This document shows positions 1 to 8,215 of a DNA stretch of 64,000 nt, in pieces (position 1 is the first letter of the stretch; each line of letters starts with the position of its first letter). This DNA comes from JBGCDD01 sp045105075 (lineage in GTDB: Bacteria > Pseudomonadota > Alphaproteobacteria > Rhodobacterales > Rhodobacteraceae): contig JBGCDD010000042.1 in assembly GCA_045105075.1 (NCBI GenBank), forward strand, positions 1 to 64,000. The letters run 5' to 3'. The position numbers and the translations under genes are program-made. The notes under the pieces are model-generated. The model was not told the origin of the DNA, searched no databases, and worked only from the letters and a program-made list of their open reading frames with translations.

Positions 1-20
1 GCGGTGCGAGGGGCCAGTGG

Positions 21-1067
21 TTATTCGCTGACCAGTCGCAGCTTTGCCAGATCGGCGCCAACGACCACATTGCCTTTGAAACCACCGTCCTTTGCGGCGT
101 TTTCATAATCGGCCATGGTCAACGGCGCGGGCAACGGGAACGGGCCCTGGCGGGGTGCGCCGACCGGAGGGATCAGGTGGGTCAGCATCAGATGGTCGGT
201 GCCGGTGCGCGTGGCCATGGCGCCCAGATCGGTGGCCGTGCTTTGACGGAAATAGATCGGCGGCGGAAAGCCTGTGGTGCCCTCAGGGCCCATCACCGGA
301 TGAATGGTCGAATGCACGATCACATCTGCGCCCATCGCCAACGTTTCGACCTGGGCCGAGGTCGAGCTGTCGCGCGGCGGGGCGGGTTTGTCGTTGCCGG
401 CGTCACCGCCAATCACGACGCTGCCGGCGGGGGTGTCAACGCGGTAGGAGGCGTGCCCGGCCACGTGGCGCGAAAACACGGCCGACACGGTGACGTCGCC
501 ACTGGACCAAACTTCGATCGGCGTTTTGCTGGCGGCGAAATCCGCGACAGTCAGCAACTCGGCCGGACCGCCGGGCAGACGTTTGGGATTTTCCGCCAGA
601 CGCTGGGCCATTTCGCCGGAATTGATCATCGCATCACCGATATGGGTGGCGTATTTGGCGCAAGACAGGGTGTGCCCGGCAAAGCTTTTGGTGGCTTCGG
701 CGCAAACCAGCGGCAATTTCGGCCCGCCCGAGTTAAAGTGCCAGCGCAGTTGCGCGATGTCGATCAGCCCTTCGACATGATCCGAGTGCATGTGGGTCAG
801 AAACACCGCCGACAGTTTGCCCACCGGCACCCGCAGCTTGGACAATTGCTGGGTGGTGCCGCGGCCAGTGTCGAACTGCATCATCACATCGCGGCAGTTG
901 TTGGCCTCGGTGCCGTAGGTGACCAATGTGCCGGACCCGGCCTGGCCATTGAACACAGGTGGGCCGCCCTGCACGCCGGTGATCGTGACTTCGACGCAAT
1001 TGGCGCCAAGGGCCGGCAGGCCGGTAAGGGCCAGCGCCGCAGTGGCCGCGCAAAGTAGGTGTTTCAT
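21..1067 (-). CDS. Secreted MBL-fold metallo-hydrolase
   Basis: A 348-residue protein starting at the ATG at 1065-1067, which follows a GGAGGACACTCC stretch and opens a clear Sec signal peptide (MKHLLCAATAALALTGLPALG). The zinc-binding motif of the metallo-beta-lactamase fold is visible as THMHSDHVEG near residue 105, with later His/Asp ligands (SRHVAGH, GGDAGND, LTHL). This is the RNase Z-like/arylsulfatase-like branch of the superfamily, exported to the periplasm. It is the last gene of the minus-strand operon that starts near 7009, so a role in hydrolysing or detoxifying an aromatic-pathway intermediate is possible but only inferred. Substrate unknown. It should not be taken for PqqB. Confidence 0.85.
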   Translation of the reverse strand: MKHLLCAATAALALTGLPALGANCVEVTITGVQGGPPVFNGQAGSGTLVTYGTEANNCRDVMMQFDTGRGTTQQLSKLRVPVGKLSAVFLTHMHSDHVEGLIDIAQLRWHFNSGGPKLPLVCAEATKSFAGHTLSCAKYATHIGDAMINSGEMAQRLAENPKRLPGGPAELLTVADFAASKTPIEVWSSGDVTVSAVFSRHVAGHASYRVDTPAGSVVIGGDAGNDKPAPPRDSSTSAQVETLAMGADVIVHSTIHPVMGPEGTTGFPPPIYFRQSTATDLGAMATRTGTDHLMLTHLIPPVGAPRQGPFPLPAPLTMADYENAAKDGGFKGNVVVGADLAKLRLVSE

Positions 1068-1112
1068 GGAGTGTCCTCCTGTTTCCATGGATCCGGTCGT
1101 GGGCAAAACGCC

Positions 1113-1979
1113 CTAGGTCTTGGTCAAAACCACGTCGAATTCGACCGACAGGAACGGCTTGTCGATTTTGCCCGACAACGCCATGCCCGCCGGAAAGGCG
1201 TCGGCTGGTTTTTCGTGATAGGTCATGATCAGATCGTCGCGCACGCCAAACACCGTGTCCTGATCCAGATAGGGATCGTCATCGGGGAAAATCTCGGTCA
1301 CGAGGCTGCGATAGCCCGGCGCTTTGACGATGTAGTGCAGGTGCGAGGGCCGCCACGGATGACGTTCGCAGGCGCGCAGAAAATCACCGGCCGGGCCGTC
1401 GGTCGGCACGGTGTATTCCACCGGTTTCACGGTTGTGAAGGCATAGCGCCCATCTTCGCCTACGGTCATCAGCGCATGGAACGAATACTTGTCCTGTTCT
1501 GCGTCCTGACTGGCATAAAGCCCGTTTGGCGCGGTTTGCCAGATGTCAATTTCGGCGCCCGGGATCGGGTTGCCGTCTGTGTCGCGGATCACGCCTTCGG
1601 CCAACAGGACCGGCCCGCCGAAATCGCGTTTCATATCACCGCCAACCGCCAAAGCGGGCGCGCCAGAGACGTGAAACGGACCCAGCACCGAGGACGAGGT
1701 CGCATCACTGCGCGAATGCAGCATATCGATCAGCGACGACAATCCCAGCACATCAGATGTCAGAATAAACTCGTGACGGTCCTCGGTTTCGATCGCGGCA
1801 CATCCTTCGAGATAGGCAATGCCCTGGCGCCATTCGTCATGGGTCAGATTGGTTTCGCGGGCAAAATCATGCAGGTGCTGCACCAGCGCGCTTAGAACCT
1901 CGCGGGTGCGCGGATCCATGCCGTCGCCCAGATAGCCTTTGAAAACGTCGGTGATGTTGTCTTTGGTGACAGTGCGCAT
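1113..1979 (-). CDS. Intradiol ring-cleavage dioxygenase, hydroxyquinol 1,2-dioxygenase type
   Basis: A 288-residue cytoplasmic Fe(III) enzyme that splits a catechol-type ring between its hydroxyls. The expected iron ligands are present: Tyr155 (NGLYASQ), Tyr189 (VEYTVP), His213 and His215 (PSHLHYIV). The N-terminal helical dimerisation domain (residues 1-100) is of the kind found in catechol/hydroxyquinol 1,2-dioxygenases rather than protocatechuate dioxygenase. Sequence feel (SSVLGPFH, WRPSHLHY) favours hydroxyquinol (benzene-1,2,4-triol) as substrate, giving maleylacetate, but substrate choice cannot be settled by eye. No maleylacetate reductase lies in the window. It sits just downstream of the TRAP transporter genes in the same operon. 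Confidence 0.88.
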   Translation of the reverse strand: MRTVTKDNITDVFKGYLGDGMDPRTREVLSALVQHLHDFARETNLTHDEWRQGIAYLEGCAAIETEDRHEFILTSDVLGLSSLIDMLHSRSDATSSSVLGPFHVSGAPALAVGGDMKRDFGGPVLLAEGVIRDTDGNPIPGAEIDIWQTAPNGLYASQDAEQDKYSFHALMTVGEDGRYAFTTVKPVEYTVPTDGPAGDFLRACERHPWRPSHLHYIVKAPGYRSLVTEIFPDDDPYLDQDTVFGVRDDLIMTYHEKPADAFPAGMALSGKIDKPFLSVEFDVVLTKT

Positions 1980-1990
1980 GGGTTTTATCC

Positions 1991-3295
1991 TTAGAGTAAA
2001 GCGGTGCTGAGGATCGGGAATTCGATCAGAATGAACAGGATGATCAGCATGACAAAGGCGAAGGGAAGCGCGCCCATAAACACATCTTTCAGGGATATGC
2101 GATCATCGTTCAGCGTCGATTTGATCACAAAGCACGATATCCCCAACGGCGGCGTCAGCAAGCCTATTTCGGCGCCCACAACGGTGATGATGCCAAACCA
2201 GATCAGCGACAGGTCCAGCGCTTCGACCAAGGGCAGGAACAGCGGCACCACGATCAGGATGATCGATGCGGTATCAAGCAAGGTGCCCAGAAACAGCATC
2301 AGCAGCACGTAAAGCAACATGATGGTCCAGAACGAGGCCGAATTGCCCGCCAGCAGATCCTGCAGCTGGTTGGGCAGACCGGCAAGGCCCAGCATCCGGG
2401 AATAAATCGACGCGGCGGTGATCAGGAACAGGATGGCGGCGGTGATATGGCCGGTTTCCAGCAGCGCCTCCCAAAAGCCTTTGAGGGTCATCGAGCGGCG
2501 CGCCAAAGCGATGACCAGTGCCACAAGCGAGCCGGTCGCGCCGGCCTCGACCGCTGTCATCCAGCCCGAATAGATGCCGCCCAGAACGATGAAAATCAGC
2601 CCCAGTGTTGGCAGGGTTTTTGAGGCGATCTCGCGTTTTGTCATCCATTCGGTGTCTTCAACAACGCGCCCGCCGACGAAATTGGGGGTGTAGCGGCCCA
2701 TGACCCAGATCGCGCCAACATACGCCACGGCCAGCATCAGGCCCGGAATGACACCGGCCAGAAACATGTCGCCCACCGATTGTTCGGCCACAAAGCTGTA
2801 GATGATCAACATCGCCGAGGGGGGGATGATCATGCCCAACACCGACGATCCCGCCACCACGCCGACGGCGAAACGCGGGTTGTAATCCTGGTTGATCATC
2901 TGGGGCACCGACACTTTGGTGAACACCGACGCAGAGGCAATGGACGATCCGGTCACGGCGGCAAAAACAGCGTTTGCGCCCACTGTGGCCATGCCGATGC
3001 CGCCTTTGACTTTGCGAAACCGCATGGTCATCACGTCATAGATATCGCGCCCCAGCCCGGCCTTTGACACCACAAGCCCCATAAAAGTGAACAGCGGAAT
3101 GGTGGCGAAACTATAGACCATCGCGCTGTCGCCGACGGCGATTTTCAGCAGGTTCAGCGACAGGGTGAAGTTGTCGCGCATCAGCCAGATCGAGACCAGC
3201 GACACCATGCCCAGAGCGATGGGAATGTAGACGCCCGCATAGATCAGAAAGACGATGGCAATGACCGAGATCAAGCCAATTTCGATGGGCGTCAT
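1991..3295 (-). CDS. TRAP transporter large permease subunit (DctM family)
   Basis: Multi-pass inner-membrane protein of 434 residues, the ion-coupled permease of a tripartite ATP-independent periplasmic transporter. The start is the ATG at 3293-3295, which overlaps the end of the small permease gene by four bases (ATGA). Longer upstream reading is not needed, because residues before it are not membrane-like. Typical DctM features are seen: a string of about a dozen hydrophobic segments, GSSIASASVFTKV near residue 160 and LLTPPLGISCFVIK near the C-terminus. Neighbours supply the small permease and the binding protein, so the system is complete. The cargo is probably an aromatic or organic acid feeding the operon's enzymes, which is inference from context. 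Confidence 0.93.
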   Translation of the reverse strand: MTPIEIGLISVIAIVFLIYAGVYIPIALGMVSLVSIWLMRDNFTLSLNLLKIAVGDSAMVYSFATIPLFTFMGLVVSKAGLGRDIYDVMTMRFRKVKGGIGMATVGANAVFAAVTGSSIASASVFTKVSVPQMINQDYNPRFAVGVVAGSSVLGMIIPPSAMLIIYSFVAEQSVGDMFLAGVIPGLMLAVAYVGAIWVMGRYTPNFVGGRVVEDTEWMTKREIASKTLPTLGLIFIVLGGIYSGWMTAVEAGATGSLVALVIALARRSMTLKGFWEALLETGHITAAILFLITAASIYSRMLGLAGLPNQLQDLLAGNSASFWTIMLLYVLLMLFLGTLLDTASIILIVVPLFLPLVEALDLSLIWFGIITVVGAEIGLLTPPLGISCFVIKSTLNDDRISLKDVFMGALPFAFVMLIILFILIEFPILSTALL

Positions 3296-3858
3296 GGTTT
3301 GGATCCGCCTGCTTTGGAGGGGGTGTCTATCGGACGGCGGATGAAATCTGGGCGGTCCTGCGCGGTGATGACCTTGAGCACGAAGATCACACAGGCCAGC
3401 GCGCTGCCGCTGGCGATCACCAGTTTGATGGGCCACCACGGTGCGGTGAACACGCCGGGCACGCCAAAGAAGTCCTGAGTGTTCCACATTTTGATGAACT
3501 CGGGAAACATGATGTAGGCAATCAGACCCATGAAAATCGCCGATATCGCGTTGATGATACGTCTGATATTGGCGCTTAGGGTGGGGCGGCGGCCCTGCAT
3601 CAGGTTCAAAAAGCCGTCCGAGCGGGTGAGCCGATCAACCCGCACCACATCGGGCAATTGCAAAAAGACGATGAACACAACCGCCAGCTGGACCAGCTCG
3701 TAAGTGCCTTTGAGCGGCGCGTTGAACATGCCCCGCGCCACCACGTCAACATTCAGGATCACCACCAGGGCCAGCACGGTCAGCGTTCCGGCCGCATTGG
3801 CCGCAATGGCCAGGGTGTTGGCGACCCGAGACAGGCCAGCCAGCGCAGGTTTGAGCAT
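3292..3858 (-). CDS. TRAP transporter small permease subunit (DctQ family)
   Basis: A 188-residue membrane protein with four hydrophobic segments, the small permease partner of the DctM protein just downstream. The segment TYELVQLAVVFIVFLQLPDVV is of the kind found in DctQ proteins. The ATG at 3858 is preceded by a GAGAGGGCAG ribosome-binding stretch. It lies 41 bases after the binding-protein gene and overlaps the large permease by ATGA, the usual P-Q-M order. Confidence 0.9.
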   Translation of the reverse strand: MLKPALAGLSRVANTLAIAANAAGTLTVLALVVILNVDVVARGMFNAPLKGTYELVQLAVVFIVFLQLPDVVRVDRLTRSDGFLNLMQGRRPTLSANIRRIINAISAIFMGLIAYIMFPEFIKMWNTQDFFGVPGVFTAPWWPIKLVIASGSALACVIFVLKVITAQDRPDFIRRPIDTPSKAGGSKP

Positions 3859-3899
3859 GATATCTGCCCTCTCTCGGGATGGGTTGGCGGATTACGAGG

Positions 3900-4970
3900 T
3901 CATTTGGTCCAGTCCCGGACCCCGACTGCGCCGGCGGCCTCAAGTTTGCCTAGATAGGCGGCCAGCATTTCCGCGCCTGCTTCGCCCTTTTTGTTCAGCG
4001 TTGCGGCCCATTCCTGGGCGATGTTTGGAATCGCGTTGGCCCACATGGCGCGATCCTGCGCCGACACATCGACGATCGTTCCACCGGCATCCACAAAGGC
4101 TTTTTCGGCGGCGGCGGCACGGTCCATGGCGATGCCGGCCAGGTGGTCGCGGTAATCCACGGCAACGGCGCGCAGGGTGTCTTTGACTTCGTCAGGCAAG
4201 CCGTCCCAATAGTCCTTGTTCACGGTGATGGTTTTGGAGTTCACCGCACCCAGATCAGCGCGCAACATAAAGGGCGCCACTTCGGCAAACTTAAACGTCG
4301 CGGCGGCCTCGGGCCAGGTCAGCGCGCCATCGACCAGACCGGTCTGGATCATGTTGTAATAATCGGTCAAACCGCCACGCACCCCGGCGGCATCCTTGAT
4401 CCCTTCAAGATAACGCAGGTTCAAACCGCCTCCGGCGATCTTTTTGCCCTCCAGATCCGAAATCGAGCTGACGGGCGCGGTGGTAAAGACCTGATAGCTG
4501 TTCAAAACCACGCCGGTCGCCAGATAGACTTGGTTCTGTTTGGCAAATTCGTTCTGCATCGCCGGGAATTCGCGGGCGATTTCGTCGACGGCTTTGGCAA
4601 CGGCGCGGGCGTCCGAGGACACAAAAGGCGTGACCGCAGCAATGCCCTGGCTGGGCAATTTGGAGGAATGGAAAATCGTTGTGACGATGCCGATGTCGCC
4701 AAGACCCAGTTGAATGCCTTCCAGCACGCCTTTGGGTTTGACGATCGAACCGCCGTAATTTTCTTGCCAGCGCATCTGGTAATTGCCGGTTTCGGCCAGG
4801 CGGCGGTCAACCTCGGGGATGAAGAAGTTGGTGAATTCTTTCACCCAAAGCGCGCGCGCGGGGTATCCGTCGATCACCACGGCCGAGATTTTTTCCTGCG
4901 CCAGAGCGGGCAGGGCCGTCAACGTTGCGAAGGCCACGCCCATCAGGCTGCGTTTTGTCCAGTTGTTCAT
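3900..4970 (-). CDS. TRAP transporter solute-binding protein (DctP family)
   Basis: A 356-residue periplasmic binding protein with a cleavable signal peptide ending ALPALAQ. The DctP fold is supported by the central substrate-binding stretch (SDLEGKKIAGGGLNLRYLEG, about residues 165-185) and GLVDGALTWPEAA, the region where TRAP receptors place ligand contacts. An Arg that would clamp a carboxylate is a candidate within NLRYLEG. The gene heads the P-Q-M set and probably imports the compound degraded by the dioxygenase/FAH enzymes of this operon. The ligand cannot be read from sequence. Confidence 0.9.
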   Translation of the reverse strand: MNNWTKRSLMGVAFATLTALPALAQEKISAVVIDGYPARALWVKEFTNFFIPEVDRRLAETGNYQMRWQENYGGSIVKPKGVLEGIQLGLGDIGIVTTIFHSSKLPSQGIAAVTPFVSSDARAVAKAVDEIAREFPAMQNEFAKQNQVYLATGVVLNSYQVFTTAPVSSISDLEGKKIAGGGLNLRYLEGIKDAAGVRGGLTDYYNMIQTGLVDGALTWPEAAATFKFAEVAPFMLRADLGAVNSKTITVNKDYWDGLPDEVKDTLRAVAVDYRDHLAGIAMDRAAAAEKAFVDAGGTIVDVSAQDRAMWANAIPNIAQEWAATLNKKGEAGAEMLAAYLGKLEAAGAVGVRDWTK

Positions 4971-5012
4971 GTGTTTTCCTCCCAGAAAGCGGGGTCGTTG
5001 CCCCGAATTGAT

Positions 5013-5471
5013 TTAACTTTGTTTGACCCAATTGACCGTCAGGTCGGTCCCTGCGGCCTTGAATAGCTTGGCGATGGCGCAGAATTTGGCGGTTTCTGCG
5101 CCGACCAGATCCAGCTGGTCCTGACTGGCCGGGGTGGTGCAGTTCACGGTCAGGGTCACGGCGGGGAACGGCACGTCGATCTCTTGCTCCATCAGAACGC
5201 CGCGCCGGTCGAATTGACAGTTTGCGTCAATCGTGACCTCGCCCAGATCAATGCCCAAGCGATGCGCGTTTTTGTGCCCGATCACGTTGGTACAGGCAAT
5301 CAGCGCGGTCATCGCGGTTTCGGTTGGGGTGGGCCCCAGATTGGTGCCGCCGCGTTCGGTCGGCTCGTCGATCACAACGTTCAGATCGCGCACTGGAATT
5401 TCGGTGCGCGCATGGGTGGGACAGGCGGCTTGCGCGCGATAGGTCACCACGGGTTTCATTTTCACGGCCAT
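5013..5471 (-). CDS. OsmC family protein
   Basis: A 152-residue protein with the OsmC/Ohr fold. The two conserved redox cysteines are in the expected places: one in LIACTNVIGHK (about residue 55) and one in LTVNCTTPASQ (about residue 110). Family members reduce organic hydroperoxides or serve as thiol-dependent accessory proteins. In this catabolic operon it may protect against peroxides formed by ring-cleavage chemistry, which is an inference. It lies 42 bases upstream of the DctP start, on the same strand. Confidence 0.85.
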   Translation of the reverse strand: MAVKMKPVVTYRAQAACPTHARTEIPVRDLNVVIDEPTERGGTNLGPTPTETAMTALIACTNVIGHKNAHRLGIDLGEVTIDANCQFDRRGVLMEQEIDVPFPAVTLTVNCTTPASQDQLDLVGAETAKFCAIAKLFKAAGTDLTVNWVKQS

Positions 5472-5486
5472 ACTGGGCTCCTTTTC

Positions 5487-6140
5487 TCAGACAACGCTGC
5501 AGACTTGATCAAAAGCAAAGCGCGGCAGTTTCTGGAACAGGGCGGTTTCGTCTGCGTATCCGATGTTGCACAGGAAGTTCGATTTCAGACGGGTGCCCTC
5601 AAAGAATTCTTCGTCGACGACCGCGTTGGAAAACCCCGACATGGCCCCCACATCCAGCCCCACAGCGCGCGCGGCAATCATGAAATAGGCGCCTTGCAAG
5701 GTGGCATTGCGATAGGCGGTGTCGGCGCAATAGGCGTCGTTGCCGTCAAACAGATGCCGGCGGTCTTCGTGCGGAAACAGGAACGGCAGCTGATGCCAAA
5801 AATCCATGTCTTGTGCGATGATCGCCGTGACCGGCGCGCCCATCATCTTGGCCACATTCGCCGGTTTGAGCGATTTTGCCAACCGCTGCTTGCCCTCGGG
5901 CGAGGTCACAAACACAAAGCGCGCGGGCAGCGTGTTCATCGATGTGGGCCCGTTGATCGTGATCTCATAGATCTCTTCCAGCAGCCCGTCGGGGATCGGT
6001 TTGTCGCTCCAGGCATAGTGGGACCGGGCGTCGCGTAGGATCAGATCGATCGCGTCATCGGGCAAGCGCGATATGCGGCTGCGCAGGGCGCGGTGATCCG
6101 ATTGCGCCGCAGCGCGCAGGGCGTCGAGCTCTGAACTCAT
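5487..6140 (-). CDS. Nitroreductase-family oxidoreductase, RutE/malonic semialdehyde reductase-like
   Basis: A 217-residue flavin-dependent enzyme. INGPTSMNTLPARFVFVTS (residues about 57-75) is the FMN-binding start typical of the RutE/HadB group (3-hydroxypropanoate/malonic semialdehyde reductase), and the AYFMIAARAVGLDVGAMSGF stretch in the C-terminal half is also shared by that group. The start ATG overlaps the end of the upstream FAH gene by four bases, so the two are translationally coupled. It could reduce a semialdehyde or quinone in the aromatic route. No other rut genes are nearby, so pyrimidine degradation is unlikely as its sole role. Confidence 0.85.
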   Translation of the reverse strand: MSSELDALRAAAQSDHRALRSRISRLPDDAIDLILRDARSHYAWSDKPIPDGLLEEIYEITINGPTSMNTLPARFVFVTSPEGKQRLAKSLKPANVAKMMGAPVTAIIAQDMDFWHQLPFLFPHEDRRHLFDGNDAYCADTAYRNATLQGAYFMIAARAVGLDVGAMSGFSNAVVDEEFFEGTRLKSNFLCNIGYADETALFQKLPRFAFDQVCSVV

Positions 6141-7009
6141 TGCGCAGCCATCGCTGTTTCGTCAACAATCGGGCTGGAGCAAATGCCGATGCCTTCGATT
6201 TCGATGTCGACCACCTCGCCCGGGACCAACCAGCGCGGGTTGGGCTTTTTGGCGTGGCCGACGCCGGGCGGTGTGCCCATTGCGATCAGATCGCCAGGCT
6301 CAAGCGTGGTGTAGCCGGAAATGATCGACACCGTCTGCGCCACGGACCAGATCATGTTGGCGGTGTTGGACGATTGCAGGATTTCCGAGCCCACCCGGCT
6401 TTCGATTTTCAGACCCGCGGCGCCCTGAGGCACCTCGTCGGGGGTGACCACAAAGGGGCCAATGGCGCCGGTGTTGTCAAAGTTCTTGCCCGGGGTCCAT
6501 TGATGGGTCTTGCGCTGATATTCGCGCACCGATCCGTCGTTGAACACGGTGTAGCCAAACACATGATCCAGCGCGTCGGCTTGCGAAATATGGCGCCCGC
6601 CTTTGCCGACGATCAACATCAGCTCGGCTTCGTAATCCAGCGTTTCAGAACAGGTGGGGCGCACCAACGGCGCACCGGCCGCCATGATCGATTTGTGCCC
6701 GCGCATGAAAAGCGCGGGGTAATCGGGGATGTCATAGCCGCCTTCCTTGATGTGATCGGTGTAGTTCAGACCCAGGCAGATGATCGTGCCGGGCTTGGCC
6801 ACCGGCAAGGCGGGCGTGATCGATGCCACCGGCACGCTGGCTGCGCCGTCGATCTTGGCTGCCAGCGATGTTGCCAGGCTCGGGTCGGTGATCAGCGCCA
6901 TCAGGTCAGCGCCAACCGCGCTGTCCAGAGCGCTCAGATTGACGGCTGTGTCGCCTGTCACCGCAAAGACCGCTGTGCTGTCCGCCGTCTCGCCCACCAG
7001 AAATTTCAT
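6137..7009 (-). CDS. Fumarylacetoacetate hydrolase (FAH) family protein
   Basis: A 290-residue cytoplasmic hydrolase or decarboxylase of the FAH superfamily. The catalytic core begins at ICLGLNYTDHIKE (about residue 76). Metal ligands are expected in the YEAELMLIVGKGGR region (Glu-x-Glu pattern) and in FNDGSVREYQRK. The PGDLIAMGTPPGVG loop near residue 245 is diagnostic. Members act on 2-keto-diacids, acylpyruvates or ring-opened products such as maleylpyruvate, which fits an aromatic degradation operon. It is the first gene of the minus-strand operon, and its promoter must lie in the 89-base gap shared with the divergent YciI gene. Confidence 0.92.
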   Translation of the reverse strand: MKFLVGETADSTAVFAVTGDTAVNLSALDSAVGADLMALITDPSLATSLAAKIDGAASVPVASITPALPVAKPGTIICLGLNYTDHIKEGGYDIPDYPALFMRGHKSIMAAGAPLVRPTCSETLDYEAELMLIVGKGGRHISQADALDHVFGYTVFNDGSVREYQRKTHQWTPGKNFDNTGAIGPFVVTPDEVPQGAAGLKIESRVGSEILQSSNTANMIWSVAQTVSIISGYTTLEPGDLIAMGTPPGVGHAKKPNPRWLVPGEVVDIEIEGIGICSSPIVDETAMAAQ

Positions 7010-7062
7010 CGCATCATCCTTGTCAATTTTCAGAATTTCTGCCTATGATATCCCGCGATGTC

Positions 7063-7081
7063 AATAAATATCGATTTTATT
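7063..7081. promoter_or_regulatory. AT-rich inverted repeat, candidate GntR operator
   Basis: Within the short divergent promoter region between the FAH operon and the YciI/GntR genes lies AATAAA-TATCGAT-TTTATT, two 6-base arms with a 7-base centre. It stands out as AT-rich in an otherwise GC-rich locus and is well placed for control by the GntR-family regulator encoded at 7501. Binding is an inference. Confidence 0.4.
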
Positions 7082-7098
7082 CTTTGAGAGGCAAAAAA

Positions 7099-7485
7099 AT
7101 GGTTGCTTGGGCGGACTATAAAGCAGAGGCAAAGTCACGCGGCGCCTTGGCGCTTGAGCTTTACGTTGCCATGTCGACCCCGGCCAAAGCGCCTGAGGAT
7201 GTAAAAGCCGCGCTGCCGGATCATCTGGCTTATCAAGGCGCGTTGGAACGCAGCGGCGGGTTGGCCTTTGCGGGGCCAATGTCAGACGAAACCGGGGCGC
7301 ATATGCAAGGAATGGGCCTGATCATCTACCGCGCCGAAAGTCTGGAAGCGGCGCGCGCTTTGGCAGATGGCGATCCAATGCATAAATCGGGGGCGCGCAG
7401 CTATGTTTTGCGGCGCTGGATGATCAATGAGGGGTCGCTGTCTCTGACTGTTGGATTATCTGGCGCCACCGTGGCTTTATCCTAA
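7099..7485 (+). CDS. YciI-like (dimeric alpha+beta barrel) protein
   Basis: A 128-residue protein. The ATG at 7099 is chosen over one at 7045 because it directly follows GAGAGGC and starts the conserved part. The core (about residues 10-100) shows the YciI/muconolactone-isomerase-like ferredoxin fold with MSTPAKAPEDVKAALPDHLAY and LADGDPMHKSGARSYVLRRW, where the conserved Asp and His of YciI (GDP..H) are visible. Family members are small enzymes or binding proteins in aromatic catabolism. It is divergent from the FAH operon and directly upstream of the GntR regulator, 15 bases away. Confidence 0.8.
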   Translation: MVAWADYKAEAKSRGALALELYVAMSTPAKAPEDVKAALPDHLAYQGALERSGGLAFAGPMSDETGAHMQGMGLIIYRAESLEAARALADGDPMHKSGARSYVLRRWMINEGSLSLTVGLSGATVALS

Positions 7486-7500
7486 CGGGGACGTTCAGGC

Positions 7501-8178
7501 ATGAATATCAGGGACAACACAGGCGGGCGCGAATCTTCGGCGACGCGCTCGGCCTATTTGTCATTGCGTCACATGATCCTGACCGGGGCGCTGCCTGCGG
7601 GGCAAAAACTGAAGATCGAACAATTGCGCACTTTGCTGGACACAGGCGCGTCACCGGTGCGCGAGGCGCTGAGCCTGTTGACGTCAGACATGTTGGTTGA
7701 ACGTATCGATCAGCGTGGATTTCGTGCGGCTCCGGCCAGTCTTGCCAATTTCGAGGAAATTCTGAACCTGCGCTGCGCGCTGGAGGACATGGCGCTGCGT
7801 CAGTCAATTGCGCGCGCGACGTCAGATTGGGAAGAGCAGTTGGTTCTGGCCCATCATCGCATGAAGCGCAGCGCGGAAACCGCCACTTTTGAAGACGCGC
7901 ACAAATCGTTTCACATGGCGCTTTTGGGCAATGCGGCGTCGCCGATGCTGGAACGATATTGCAGCCAGCTTTACGATTTGAACATCCGATATCGCTATCT
8001 TGCGGCGGATGGGGCCAACTACCAACGTCGCGATATTTCGGCCGAACACGAAGACATTCTGGAGGCTGCGGTGCACCGTGACAGTGACGCCGCCAGCGAA
8101 GCGCTTTTGCGCCATTACCGTCTGACCGGGGCCTATCTGACACCCCAGTTGGATGCGCTTTCGGCGTTGCCAAATTAA
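7501..8178 (+). CDS. GntR family transcriptional regulator with FCD domain
   Basis: A 225-residue DNA-binding regulator. The winged helix-turn-helix occupies residues about 10-75, with the typical GASPVREALSLLTSDMLVE recognition region. The FCD all-helical ligand domain follows (residues about 85-215), with Asp/His residues for metal binding (FHMALLGNA, EHEDILEAAVHRD). Such proteins usually repress a neighbouring catabolic operon and let go when a carboxylic acid binds. Its place beside the divergent promoter at 7010-7098 makes that operon the likely target. Confidence 0.93.
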   Translation: MNIRDNTGGRESSATRSAYLSLRHMILTGALPAGQKLKIEQLRTLLDTGASPVREALSLLTSDMLVERIDQRGFRAAPASLANFEEILNLRCALEDMALRQSIARATSDWEEQLVLAHHRMKRSAETATFEDAHKSFHMALLGNAASPMLERYCSQLYDLNIRYRYLAADGANYQRRDISAEHEDILEAAVHRDSDAASEALLRHYRLTGAYLTPQLDALSALPN

Positions 8179-8180
8179 GT

Positions 8181-8208
8181 CCGCGCCCCGTTTTGACAAG
8201 GGGCGCGG
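8181..8208. terminator. Hairpin between convergent genes
   Basis: A perfect 9-bp inverted repeat, CCGCGCCCC at 8181-8189 and GGGGCGCGG at 8200-8208, with a 10-base loop. It lies between the ends of the convergent GntR gene and selenoprotein gene and can serve both strands. There is no strong T-run, so termination efficiency is uncertain. Confidence 0.6.
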
Positions 8209-8215
8209 TCTTGGT

